From Paracentrotus lividus (lineage: Eukaryota; Echinodermata; Echinoidea; Camarodonta; Echinidae): a stretch of 64,000 nt of DNA. Numbering within the stretch: the first letter of the stretch is position 1; each line of letters starts with the position of its first letter. The notes beneath the pieces were generated by a model. The model saw nothing but the letters and a program-made list of their open reading frames with translations. It searched no databases and was not told the DNA's origin. The translations under genes and the position numbers were made by a program. This document shows positions 32,585 through 41,575 of this stretch, piece after piece. The DNA lies in NCBI GenBank assembly GCA_940671915.1, contig CALNVZ010001883.1, forward strand, positions 234,289-298,288, read 5' to 3'.

Positions 32585-33314
32585 CTGATTAGCCCCCCCC
32601 CCCCCCCCTTCAGACTTCGGCCACCGATCGCGGATCGCCGCGAAAATTTGCACAATAGTAGTGTGCGATGTAATCTACAAGACTGTATAGTTCGTTTTTC
32701 CAAAATAATGTCTTTTTAATCTATATAAATTAATTATGCTAATTTATGCATGAAATCATACTTTTTGCTCTAAATCATTAAATAAGGCTTGTAGAATGCT
32801 AATTCTTTGTGTAAATTTTTTTGGTAGCATTCCTAACAATTGTACGTGAACAAATTCCCTTATCTAATTCAATTTCTTATGTATTTTATTGTTTTGGGAA
32901 TTTCTTATGTATTTCTTTGTTTTTCGACTTATGTATTTTATTGTTTTTTTGTTTGGAATACTTTGGTCATTGATTATCTCTAATGATTAGAGCAATATCA
33001 ACTAAAATAATGGCTAATAACCATATTTTAAATACAAAAATATGCTTTTAGCATGAAAAGCCCATTCCCATATGTTTTGTACACAAATACAGAAAATCTC
33101 TGGTTTTTTAGTCTGCGCTGCATTACATAATGTTGCGCAACTTCCGAACCGTACGCTCAATTTTTTTCAAAATAGTTTTAAAAGTTGCGTAAGATGTTAT
33201 AGAAAAAAGTCATAAATGCGCGGAGCGCGAAATTTTTTTTCAGTGACATGACCGCGCGAAATGTCGAGGGGGGGGGGCTGATTAGCCCCCCCCCCCCCCC
33301 CGGCCCTTTTAGGG
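32476..33314. mobile_element. piggyBac-like MITE (839 bp, TTAA target sites)
   Basis: The ends are CCCTAAAAAGGCCGG and the inverse CCCTAAAAGGGCCGG, each bordered by TTAA (32472-32475 and 33315-33318). TTAA duplication and termini starting CCC are hallmarks of the piggyBac superfamily. Further in, GGCTGATTAGCC flanked by long G and C runs occurs near both ends (32580-32608 and 33268-33301). There is no transposase, so it would depend on one in trans. The element holds a 71-nt G homopolymer at 32514-32584. Confidence 0.75.
32514..32584 (+). repeat. 71-nt uninterrupted G run
   Basis: Seventy-one consecutive G, followed by CTGATTAGCC and a C run, so strand ends can pair. The length may be inflated by sequencing or assembly, and the glycine/proline frames across it are artefacts. 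Confidence 0.9.
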
Positions 33315-33379
33315 TTAATCAACTTCTCATTTGCATAAGGTCCCATTTGGACGTACATAAATAGTTCATAAAACGTTCA

Positions 33380-33590
33380 ATAAAATTAGTCTCGTTATAA
33401 GGTTCAATTAAAACTCTTTTGTGAACGTTTAGATTAAAACGTTTTGTAACGTCTAAAGAACGTTTGGCAAATTGAAAGTCCAATTTGGACGTTATATGAA
33501 CGTTTTTTAAACATTTATTTAAAACGAAAACCTACGGTACCTAAATAAAACGTTTTTAAAACGTTCTAAAAACGTTCTGTGTTTGCGTGG
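33380..33590. repeat. AAAACGTTTT motif cluster, right
   Basis: About ten copies of AACGTTT/AAACGTT in 210 bp, like 30060-30420. Possible other end of the same split element. Confidence 0.55.
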
Positions 33591-35123
33591 TATTTGTTGG
33601 TAATTCTTAGGTTATTTTAGTGGTTGTTGTGCCAGAAAAAGAACTTTTAGCGTTTTACAGATAGCAAAGTGCATCTATGTTAAGTATTCATTTTTAGCCC
33701 CCCCCCTTTTTTTTTCAGGACACCCTGAAGTATATTGTCTATCACTGCACTTTTAAGGATATAATAAAACTTCAATATTCCTGGATTTCTTGAGAGATCG
33801 TGATATCATTGGAATATTCTTGGAAAATTTTCTGCACACAACAATATACTTCGATAAAACGAAACAATCAGACAAAGCTGGATAAAACAAAATTATGAAC
33901 AGATTGTATGGATTTTTAAAAAAATAAATAGCATTGTTTGCCTGCTTTGCTGATTATTCAATATGTGTACCAAATCTTAACAATATGTTGCAGAATATGT
34001 CATAGTGATATTTTATAATGAAAATATTCACGTTTGGAGAGAGTATTTTGGTGTCGTATGGTGGTTATCCAGTTGTTATCATGTTTACAGTTAGCTTTGG
34101 GCAGTTCATGATTTGGTTAGGCCATTCTTTTATTTTATTTTTAATTATTTATTTATTTATTTATTTTATTATTATTTTTTTTTTTTTTGCTTTGAATAAT
34201 AGGCTTAAAACATATATATATATATATATATATTTTTTTTTCTGTCATCTCCCCCTTTTTATTTATTAATTGTTTAATCTTTTACTTCTTTTATTCTTTA
34301 TTTTATTTATTAACTTTTTTATTATTATTATTTTTATTTTATTATTTTTATTTCATTTATTTTTTATGCATTTATTCTATCTACTTTTTTTAGGGGGGGG
34401 GCAATTTGAAGGCTTATGAATTTCGCACTCATCATATTTGGAATCAGCTAAAGCAACAATTGACTGGCGGTTGTTTTGAATGTTTATTGTGTTCATAAAT
34501 CGGTGTTTTCTCAACTTTTAATTAACATCCTTAACGGGTTCGTTTTGGAATCAGCTCTTTGGAATTTACAAGAAACGTTGAAACATTATTATTTTTATTT
34601 GAATTATTCATGCTCATGGTTCTATATCTGGCACGCATCAGATTTTAAATCAACACCATAAATTTCGGCAAGTAACTAACCTTTAAACAACCTCAAAATA
34701 AGCATTTTTAATGTCTCGTGATCATTTTCACATCTTGCCTAAAATTCTGAAGGTTTCATGCCTCTCACCCATTGGAGTCAGCACACTCGAAGTAACAGGA
34801 ACCACCATGACACTCTAAGGTGGCAGGTGCCCTATTCCCGTGCGAAAACGACCACTCGGTATATAATCAAGCATAGTTTTCTTATTAAGTACGTGTACCC
34901 CAACAAACTATACAATTTTTTTTTTTTGGAAAGCTTATGAGTTGGGCTACACAAAAAAATAAATAAAAAAATAAATAAAAATCATTATATGATCTCTCCA
35001 TTCTAAAAACTTCATAACATAGAGTGTAAGTGAGGTTTTGATAGATTAATTTAATTCTCTGACTCCTTTGTGACATTTTTTACGAATAAACCATTAACAA
35101 GTTATAAACAACGTAAGACTTAC
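33591..35123. other. No gene seen; T-rich and TA repeats
   Basis: Low-complexity T-rich stretch (34130-34400) with a TA microsatellite (34211-34233). This lies downstream of the atlastin exon on the minus strand and is probably intron; I searched it for the next atlastin exon by eye and did not find one. Confidence 0.45.
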
Positions 35124-35251
35124 CTTGATGTACTCGAGCAGCTCGCAACATGTGACTGGTTTGCCATTGATCTCCTTGGCGATGAGTGTCTTTTTTGAGA
35201 GGAGCAGAGGAGCTAACTTCTTTAGATAAGTCTTGAATTCTCCTTTGATAT
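35124..35251 (-). CDS. Atlastin GTPase, one internal exon
   Basis: A 128-nt minus-strand exon. The acceptor is TAG at 35252-35254 and the donor GTAAGT follows at 35123 downward. With two leading bases it encodes 42 residues: FKTYLKKLAPLLLS, LIAKEINGKPVTC and ELLEYIK. This matches the part of atlastins between the GTPase domain and the three-helix bundle, which typically reads LVPLLL, KEINGxxVTC and LLEYFK. Atlastins are ER membrane GTPases that fuse ER tubules. The rest of the gene must lie outside or be hidden by the many repeats; LINE copies lie upstream. The cysteine pair in TCCEL replaces the usual TCRxL. The paralogue cannot be named from one exon. Confidence 0.88.
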
Positions 35252-35754
35252 CTACGACCATGAAAATAACATATTTATCAACATCGGAAATGAAAGACTA
35301 TATATCACAGTGGGTTTCAAATGCAAGCTCTTTTTAATATAATAAATCAATATTCATGTTATTATTTACGTGTATATAATGTATTGATATGTGCTGATAT
35401 GAAAGTTCCAAAAAATTTGAAATTGTGTTGACCACTCAAAAGTTAACATGCAAAAGATTCGTCTTATTAAAGGCCATGGACAAACGCAGAAAACAAGATT
35501 ATCTTTTTGTTTCTTTCTCCTTGTCTAGTCTCAAAGTGGAAATAATGATTTGTTAATTTGCGTGTTTACATTCTTCCTCAAAGTTCGCTCACCATAATTG
35601 CTAGCATTCAACACGAATTAATAACTTTGCCTCTCTAAAATTATTTTGGACATGTGCTCTGAGATGACACCGTTCTTTTGTTAGGATTTTTTTTTTTTTT
35701 ATTTAATCCAGATTTATTTAGTCACAATAGGAACAAGTGTTCTTTTTGTTGGGT
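35252..35754. other. No gene seen, presumed atlastin intron
   Basis: AT-rich DNA between the atlastin exon and the LINE tail. No additional exon was recognised. Confidence 0.4.
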
Positions 35755-37605
35755 TTATCTTCTTCTTCTTCTTCTTCTCGAGTCCTTTCTCCTATTCTTC
35801 TGTTTGATTCGTAATTATACCCGATTACATTTTAAAGGTCATAGTATGCATTGTATATTATATTGATTCTTAGGGGAATCCAAATTAGACTCTACCCATT
35901 AAGTATTGAACGCAGGCGATCCCATTAGGCGAAAGAGAAGTAAGATCAGCTTGGGAGCAGGGGAAGGGGAGAAGAAGGCATTGTAGAAGGTGACCCATGG
36001 TCTCCTCCGCTCCGGATTCGCATACTGGCCTTCCTTCAGTGTCGATGCCCCATTTAGCCATTAATACCTTGCAACGGCCGACTCCAGCCCGCAGGCGGTT
36101 CAAACAGAGCCGGAACGGCCAGGGTTCGTGGGATCCTGACGGGAGGGACTCCTTGGGGCCGATGATGACATTGTGAGGTGCAGACTCAAGATGGGTTGAC
36201 CAAAGGTCTAACCTACAGTTGTGGGGGATCTGGTTGAGGGGCACGGTAGAGTGAAGAAAACTGTGCCTGGATCTCAAACGCTTTGTCGTTGGCAAGGCAT
36301 TGAAGAGAGGGTGGAGTGGATCATTTTCTTCTTTAAGCTTCTCCTTTTGAGAGAGTACAGACCTCCTGATGTGAGGAGGGGCGATGCCACTGAGGATGTA
36401 GAGATCGTCTACCTTGGTCGGTTTAAGGCAGCCTGTTATGGCCCTACACGCGCTGTTGAGTGATGGGTCTATCTTTGAAGCATGTGCTGACCTGCCCCAT
36501 ACAGGACATGCATATTCTGCAGCTGAGGAGCAGAGGGCAAGGGCTGTTGTGCGGATGGTGCTTGCATCAGTGCCCCATTTCGAGTTAGTTAGCTTCTTCA
36601 GGATGCTGTTCCTGGCACTGACCTTCTTCTTTGTTTTCAGGATGTGATTCTTGTAGGTGAGGGAGCGATCTAGAGTGACTCTACGGTAGACTGGATTGGA
36701 AGTGTGCTCTGTTTCCTTACCATACCGCTTGACCTTTAGTTGACGGTTGGCCTCTCTATTTTTAAGATGGAAGGCGCTGATCTGCGTCTTGGAGGGATTT
36801 GCACGAAAGTGGTTGGATCCGTAGTATAGGACGAGACCATCCAGAGCAGATGTGAGTGTAGCTTCAATTTCCTCGAATGAGTCACACTGCGAGGCGATAC
36901 AGAGGTCATCTGCGTATATGAAGCTCCTAGTTTCTGGATGGACTGGTTTGTCATTGGTGTAGATGTTGAAAAGGAGAGGGGCAAGGACACTCCCTTGGGG
37001 TAGGCCATTCTTCTGGGTGCGCCATCTACTGTGGCTCCCGTTGAGATCTACGAAGAAGCGCCTGTTGGATAGCATTGATTGGATGAGCTCTGTGAACTTC
37101 AGGTCTTTGGTCAGATCAAAGAGCTTCTTGGCTAGAATCCGATGAGTGACAGTGTCGTAAGCTGCTGATAGGTCTACAAAAGCAGCTCCTGTGATCAGGC
37201 CCTTCTCAAAACCATCTTCAATATGCTGAGTAAGGTTGAGTAGTTGCCCAGTACAGGACTTTCCAGGTCTGAAACCGGCCTGTTCAGGGATGAGATGGTC
37301 ATCCACAAAGGTGACAATCCGATTCAGCAGGAGGCGCTCAAACAGCTTGTAGGTGTGACATAACATGGAGATAGGTCTGTAGCCTGGCTTTAGTAAGGCG
37401 ATGACCTTAGATTTTCTCCAAATCTTGGGTATATTGTTTGTGTCGAGGCAGGTGTCGAGGATGTTGAGGAGCCACTTGAGTGCTACAGGGCCAAGGTTTT
37501 TTATCGGCTCACAGAGAAGATCATCGAGCCCAGCTGCCTTGTTGTTCTTCATGGCTTTGATAGCACTGCATAGCTCTAACGAGCTAAAGGGGTCGGTAAA
37601 ACCAT
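35755..37605 (-). mobile_element. Jockey/I-like LINE, 5'-truncated, with GAA tail
   Basis: Minus-strand LINE that ends in a GAA microsatellite (35758-35780 as CTT) and is truncated at the start of RT near 37605. Copies of the same family occur at 2300-4600, 40372-41575, 46117-47270, 56590-57720 and 62230-63062. All have the same GAA-type tail where the tail is present. It lies upstream of the atlastin exon in what is probably an intron, in the same orientation as that gene. Confidence 0.88.
35885..37552 (-). CDS. LINE reverse transcriptase, 555 codons, no internal stop
   Basis: The longest open frame in the window. RT blocks in order: NNKAAGLDDLL (3-13), IWRKSKVIALLKPG (44-57), FRPGKSCTGQLL (94-105), FVDLSAAYDTV (125-135, motif A), GLPQGSVLAP (183-192), FIYADDL (211-217, catalytic), NPSKTQISAFH and a thumb region with LDRSLTYKNH. 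The C-terminus carries RLRAGVGRCKVLMAKWG and VCESGAEETMGHLLQC, a zinc-knuckle-like motif in which one cysteine of the usual CxCG is serine. About nine residues usually present between KPG and YRPIS are missing in frame. Coding continues upstream of the first ATG to about 37600. The endonuclease is absent, so this copy is probably immobile despite the open frame. Confidence 0.92.
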   Translation of the reverse strand: MKNNKAAGLDDLLCEPIKNLGPVALKWLLNILDTCLDTNNIPKIWRKSKVIALLKPGYRPISMLCHTYKLFERLLLNRIVTFVDDHLIPEQAGFRPGKSCTGQLLNLTQHIEDGFEKGLITGAAFVDLSAAYDTVTHRILAKKLFDLTKDLKFTELIQSMLSNRRFFVDLNGSHSRWRTQKNGLPQGSVLAPLLFNIYTNDKPVHPETRSFIYADDLCIASQCDSFEEIEATLTSALDGLVLYYGSNHFRANPSKTQISAFHLKNREANRQLKVKRYGKETEHTSNPVYRRVTLDRSLTYKNHILKTKKKVSARNSILKKLTNSKWGTDASTIRTTALALCSSAAEYACPVWGRSAHASKIDPSLNSACRAITGCLKPTKVDDLYILSGIAPPHIRRSVLSQKEKLKEENDPLHPLFNALPTTKRLRSRHSFLHSTVPLNQIPHNCRLDLWSTHLESAPHNVIIGPKESLPSGSHEPWPFRLCLNRLRAGVGRCKVLMAKWGIDTEGRPVCESGAEETMGHLLQCLLLPFPCSQADLTSLSPNGIACVQYLMGRV

Positions 37606-38125
37606 GGGTTTATATGGGTTGGGTTTATACAAACTGTCAAATCAGTTGTGTTAGAAACACGCGCATTTAGAAGTGTGGATCGGTGTATAGCGCCTGCAGT
37701 TACGGTTGTGCGGCGGATACTCTGTCTCTCTTAAGACATTTTTTTTTTTCTGGGGGGGGAGCAGGCAAGACTCTCTCTTGTTTCTTTCTTATATTTAAGT
37801 TTAAGTTCATATTCTATTCAATGATAAAAAAAAAGAATATTGTAAAAAAAAAAAAAATATAATCTTGTACAGAGTTTGGTGGACGGAAGCAAACCAAATA
37901 TTTCGTGAGTCCAAGAAATCATTGTCCTTTGTTATCGGAGGCTGACCTTGAAATTTTTTTTTTTTTTTTTTTTTTTTTCTCTCAAAGAAATTTATTAACG
38001 AATAATCAAATTATTATATAAATAGTGAGTTTATATAAACAATATAAACATATCCATTAACCTTCAAAAGGCCATCTTTAATCTACCAAATTAACAATAT
38101 GTATGCTATCCATAGATACGGCTTA
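37606..38125. repeat. T/A homopolymers and start of a tandem duplication
   Basis: T runs at 37740-37750 and 37956-37979. The segment 37980-38403 is repeated in tandem at 38414-38850 with small indels; see the next feature. Confidence 0.6.
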
Positions 38126-39570
38126 AGGGGGCCGTCACACTAGGTCGTTCTATAACGTTCCATAACGTTCTTTAAAAATGCCGAACGGGCTGTGTTCGGT
38201 TGGAACTTATACTTTGAAAAATAATTTCTTGAATCCGATACTAGGCAGTTCATAATAGTTCTCGTTACGTCAATTCCGTCTTTATCAAGTCCGCAATACG
38301 TTGTTATCCATTCCAGACCGAGTAAACGGCTCGTTCATTCTATACCGTTTCGTAGCACGTCCAAACCGTCACTAAAAGTGCCTATGCGCAGCATGACAAA
38401 GTTAGTTTTTTTCTCTCAAAGAAATTTATTAACGAATAATCAATTATTTATATAAAATAGTGAGTTTATATAAACATATAAACATATCCATTAACCTTCA
38501 AAAGGCTTTCTTTAATCTACCAAAATTAACAATATGTATGCCTATCCATAGATACGGCTTAGGGGCCGTCACACTGAGGTCGTTCTATAACGTTCCCTAA
38601 CGTTCTTGCCCGTTCTTAAAAAATGTCTGAACGGGCTGTGTTCGGGTTGGAACTTATAACTTTGAAAAATAATTTCTTGAATACGATACTAGGCAGTTCA
38701 TAAATAGTCTCGTTACGTCAATTCCGTCTTTATCAGTCCGCAATACGTTGTTATCCAGTTCAGACCGAGTAAACGGCTCGTTCATTCTATACCGTTCGTA
38801 GCACGTCCAAACCTCACTAAAAGTGCCTATGCGCAGGCGTGACAAAAGTTAGGTACCATGTTCGTGGTACGTCCTTCTCGTTCAGAGTAAGTCCTACCCG
38901 TTTAAGAAACGTTGTCACTACGTTTAATTTTAGAACTTGAAGCCAGAATTTTTAACATGTTAAAAAAAATCGGAATGCCTTTCCGTTCTCTCCGTTCGGG
39001 CCCGTTCGTAAACAGATTGTAAACGGTCTGTACTAGATTCTTAAAGGTCTGTACTACGTTCAGTCCGTGTGTAAACAGATTGAACCCGTTCACCAAGAAC
39101 TACCTAGAACGGCAGTGAGAACTAGCTCAGTGTGACGGAATTATGACATGCCGTTCTGTTTAAAAAATTGAAACGTATGTTCGTAGTACGTCCTTCCGTT
39201 CAGAGTAAAGTCCTACCCGTTTAAGGAACGTTGTCACTACGTTTAATTTTAGAACTTGAATAATTAATATACAATGCTCGTTTGTAAGACGTCCTAGCAC
39301 ATCTTTAGAACGATTTAAGTACGGCAATTTGTTTTGTAGTACGTCCATCTCGTTTCAGGTACGTTTGCCACCCCGTTAACTTTTAGGACGAGATGGGCGC
39401 CCGATTTTTTTTTTTTTAACACTTTTTTGAAAATCCGACCGAGCTGGTCCATGAAGTTCGTAAACACATCGTAAGAAGTATTTACTACGTCCACTCAGTT
39501 TACACACAGACTAGGCCCGTTCGGCAAAATTTGCAAGGACGTAGTAGGAACGAGCTCAGTGTGACGGGGG
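38126..39570. repeat. CCGTCACACTGAG inverted-repeat element, partly tandemly duplicated
   Basis: GGGGCCGTCACACTGAGGTC (38563 onward, with an older-looking copy at 38128) is matched by its inverse at 39549-39570, and an internal inverse copy lies at 39117-39136. The interior is full of short ACGT-containing motifs (GTACGTCC, CTACGTTTAATTTTAGAAC) repeated at 38870-38940 and 39180-39260. This looks like a non-autonomous DNA transposon about 1 kb long, with its left part duplicated together with about 150 bp of flank. No transposase. Confidence 0.65.
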
Positions 39571-39744
39571 TATAAAAGAAACCAATACACAAGGAAATAA
39601 TCACTTTTATAGGAAAGAGCACAATGAGAGGAGGAATTAAGAAAAAAGTTTCATCAAAATCGGTTATAAAATAAGAGAGTTATGTAAGTTTGAAAAGTTT
39701 CGTTGTACCTTATATGGGGATCCTCAAATTGGCAACATTGGCTT

Positions 39745-39995
39745 CAAAATGGCCGATTTTACGGACAACTCTCTATTGGTTTTGTACACAAATTTTCAAA
39801 TTTTCCGGATTTTCTTTGAAAATATATCTTGCCTTCTTCTGAGCTCAACATATGTTGTGTGAAATATATTTTCCCATGCAATATTTTGAGCTCAGAAGCA
39901 AATAAGACATATTTTGAATGAAAATGAGGAAAATCTGAAAATTTGTGTACAAAACAAATTGAGAGTTGTCCATAAAATCGGCCATTTTTATTTTA
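39745..39995. repeat. Inverted repeat, ~110-bp arms
   Basis: AAAATGGCCGATTTTACGGA and following sequence at the left pair with the inverse at 39970-39995. Both arms contain TTTGTACACAAATTTTCA and GAGCTCA. A loop of about 30 bp remains. Probably a small MITE; no target duplication was established. Confidence 0.75.
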
Positions 39996-40129
39996 GATGT
40001 CAATAATTACATTTAAAAATGAAGAGCATGATTCCAAAAGGCGCTAATTCCACTTTTGACCAAAATTGATTTTAATGGATAAATAAGTGCATCTAAAGAA
40101 TGGGAATCATTTGAAGCGTATCGATTTTT

Positions 40130-40191
40130 TTTTTAGATTTTTTATTTTTATTTTTAATTTTATTTTTTTTATTTATTTATTTTATTTTATT

Positions 40192-40229
<38 letters not shown>

Positions 40230-40230
40230 A
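40130..40230. repeat. T-rich low complexity with T homopolymer
   Basis: TTTA repeats followed by about 34 consecutive T ending at 40228. No gene. Confidence 0.9.
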
Positions 40231-40371
40231 GGATTGAAAAAAAAAAATGGTTACAATTATATGGTTTATTCCAAAGGATAATCATTTCTACATGACAGCA
40301 GGTGAAGGCAACAATTGCTATTCTAGTGTTTAATAATTTGTTCTTTAATACTTGGGCATGTGTCAATGATC

Positions 40372-41575
40372 TTCTTCTTCTTCTCGATTCCTTTCTCTCA
40401 ATTTGTGTTTATTTGTGGATTAGAATTTGAGTCAGACTCTGCCCATTAGATACTGAACGCAGGCGATCCCATTAGGCCAAAGGGTAGTAAGATCAGCTGG
40501 GGAACAGGGGGAAGGCAGAAGAGGGCATTGTAGGAGGTGACTCATGGTCTCCTCTCCGCATTCGCAAACTGGCCGTCCTTCAGTGTTGATGCCCAATTTG
40601 GCCATTAGGGCCTTGCAACGGCCAACTCCAGCTCGCAAGCGGTTTAAACACAGAGAGAAAGGCCAAGTTTCACGGAATCCTGGTGGGAGGGACTCTTTTG
40701 GACTGGTGTTGACACTGTGTGGTGCAGACGCAAGGCGGGTTGACCAGAGGTCTAGCATACGGTTGTGGGGGCTTTGGTTCAGGGGCATGATAGAATGAAG
40801 AAAACTGTGCCTCGATCTTAAGCGCTTAATTGCAGGCATGGCGTTGAAGAGAGGATGGAGTGGATCGTTTTCTTTCTTAAGTTTCTCTTTTTGGGAGAGA
40901 ACATTCCTCCTGATGTGAGGAGGGGCGATGCCACTCAGGATGTAGAGGTCGTCTACCTTGGTTGGTTTCAGGCAACCTGTTATGGCCCTACAGGCACTGT
41001 TGAGTGATGGGTCTATCTTTGAAGCATGGGCTGATTTACCCCCACACAGGACAGGCATATTCTGCAGCTGGGTAGCAAAGGGCAAGGGCTGTTGTGCGGA
41101 TGGTGCTTGCATCAGTACCCCATTTCGAATTAGCTAGCTTCTTCAGTATGCTGTTCCTGGCACTGACTTTCTTCTTTGTCTTCAAGATGTGATTCTTGTA
41201 GGTCAGGGAGCGGTCTAGGGTGACCCCGAGGTAGACTGGGTTGGGAGTATTCTGTATGGCCTTCCCATACCACTTAATCTTCAGCTGGCGGTTGGCGTCC
41301 CTATTCTTGAGGTGGAAGACGCTGATCTGGGTCTTAGAGGGATTTGCGCGAAGGTGGTTAGATGCGTAGTAAGGGATAAGACCATCCAGGGCAGATGAAA
41401 GTGCAGCTTCAACTTCCTCGAATGAGTCAGACTGCGAGGCGATACAAAGGTCATCTGCATATATGTAACACCTGGTATTTGGATGGACTGGTTGGTCGTT
41501 GGTGTAGATGTTACAGAGGAGAGGCGCAAGGACACTCCCTTGAGGTAGGCCATTCTTCTGGGTGTCAATGATAAT
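40372..41575 (-). pseudogene. Jockey/I-like LINE copy, 5'-truncated within RT
   Basis: Minus-strand copy ending in a CTT/GAA tail (40372-40385). Two overlapping frames cover it: 41036-41593 with QKNGLPQGSVLAPLL, CYIYADDLCIAS and the thumb, and 40432-41112 with the C-terminal RLRAGVGRCKALMAKLG and VCECGEETMSHLLQC (intact CxCG). A frameshift near 41050-41090 separates them. Truncation falls just before the NGLPQGS block, at CAATGATAATATGG. From about 40790 rightwards this copy is part of the left arm of the giant inverted repeat; its mirror is at 62230-63062. Confidence 0.88.

Noticed and set aside
32498..32719. Poly-glycine and poly-proline frames across the G run
   Set aside because: They are direct translations of a homopolymer on both strands and have no coding support.
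37401..37670. An 89-codon plus-strand frame at the LINE start
   Set aside because: It is antisense to the reverse transcriptase and has no motif of its own.
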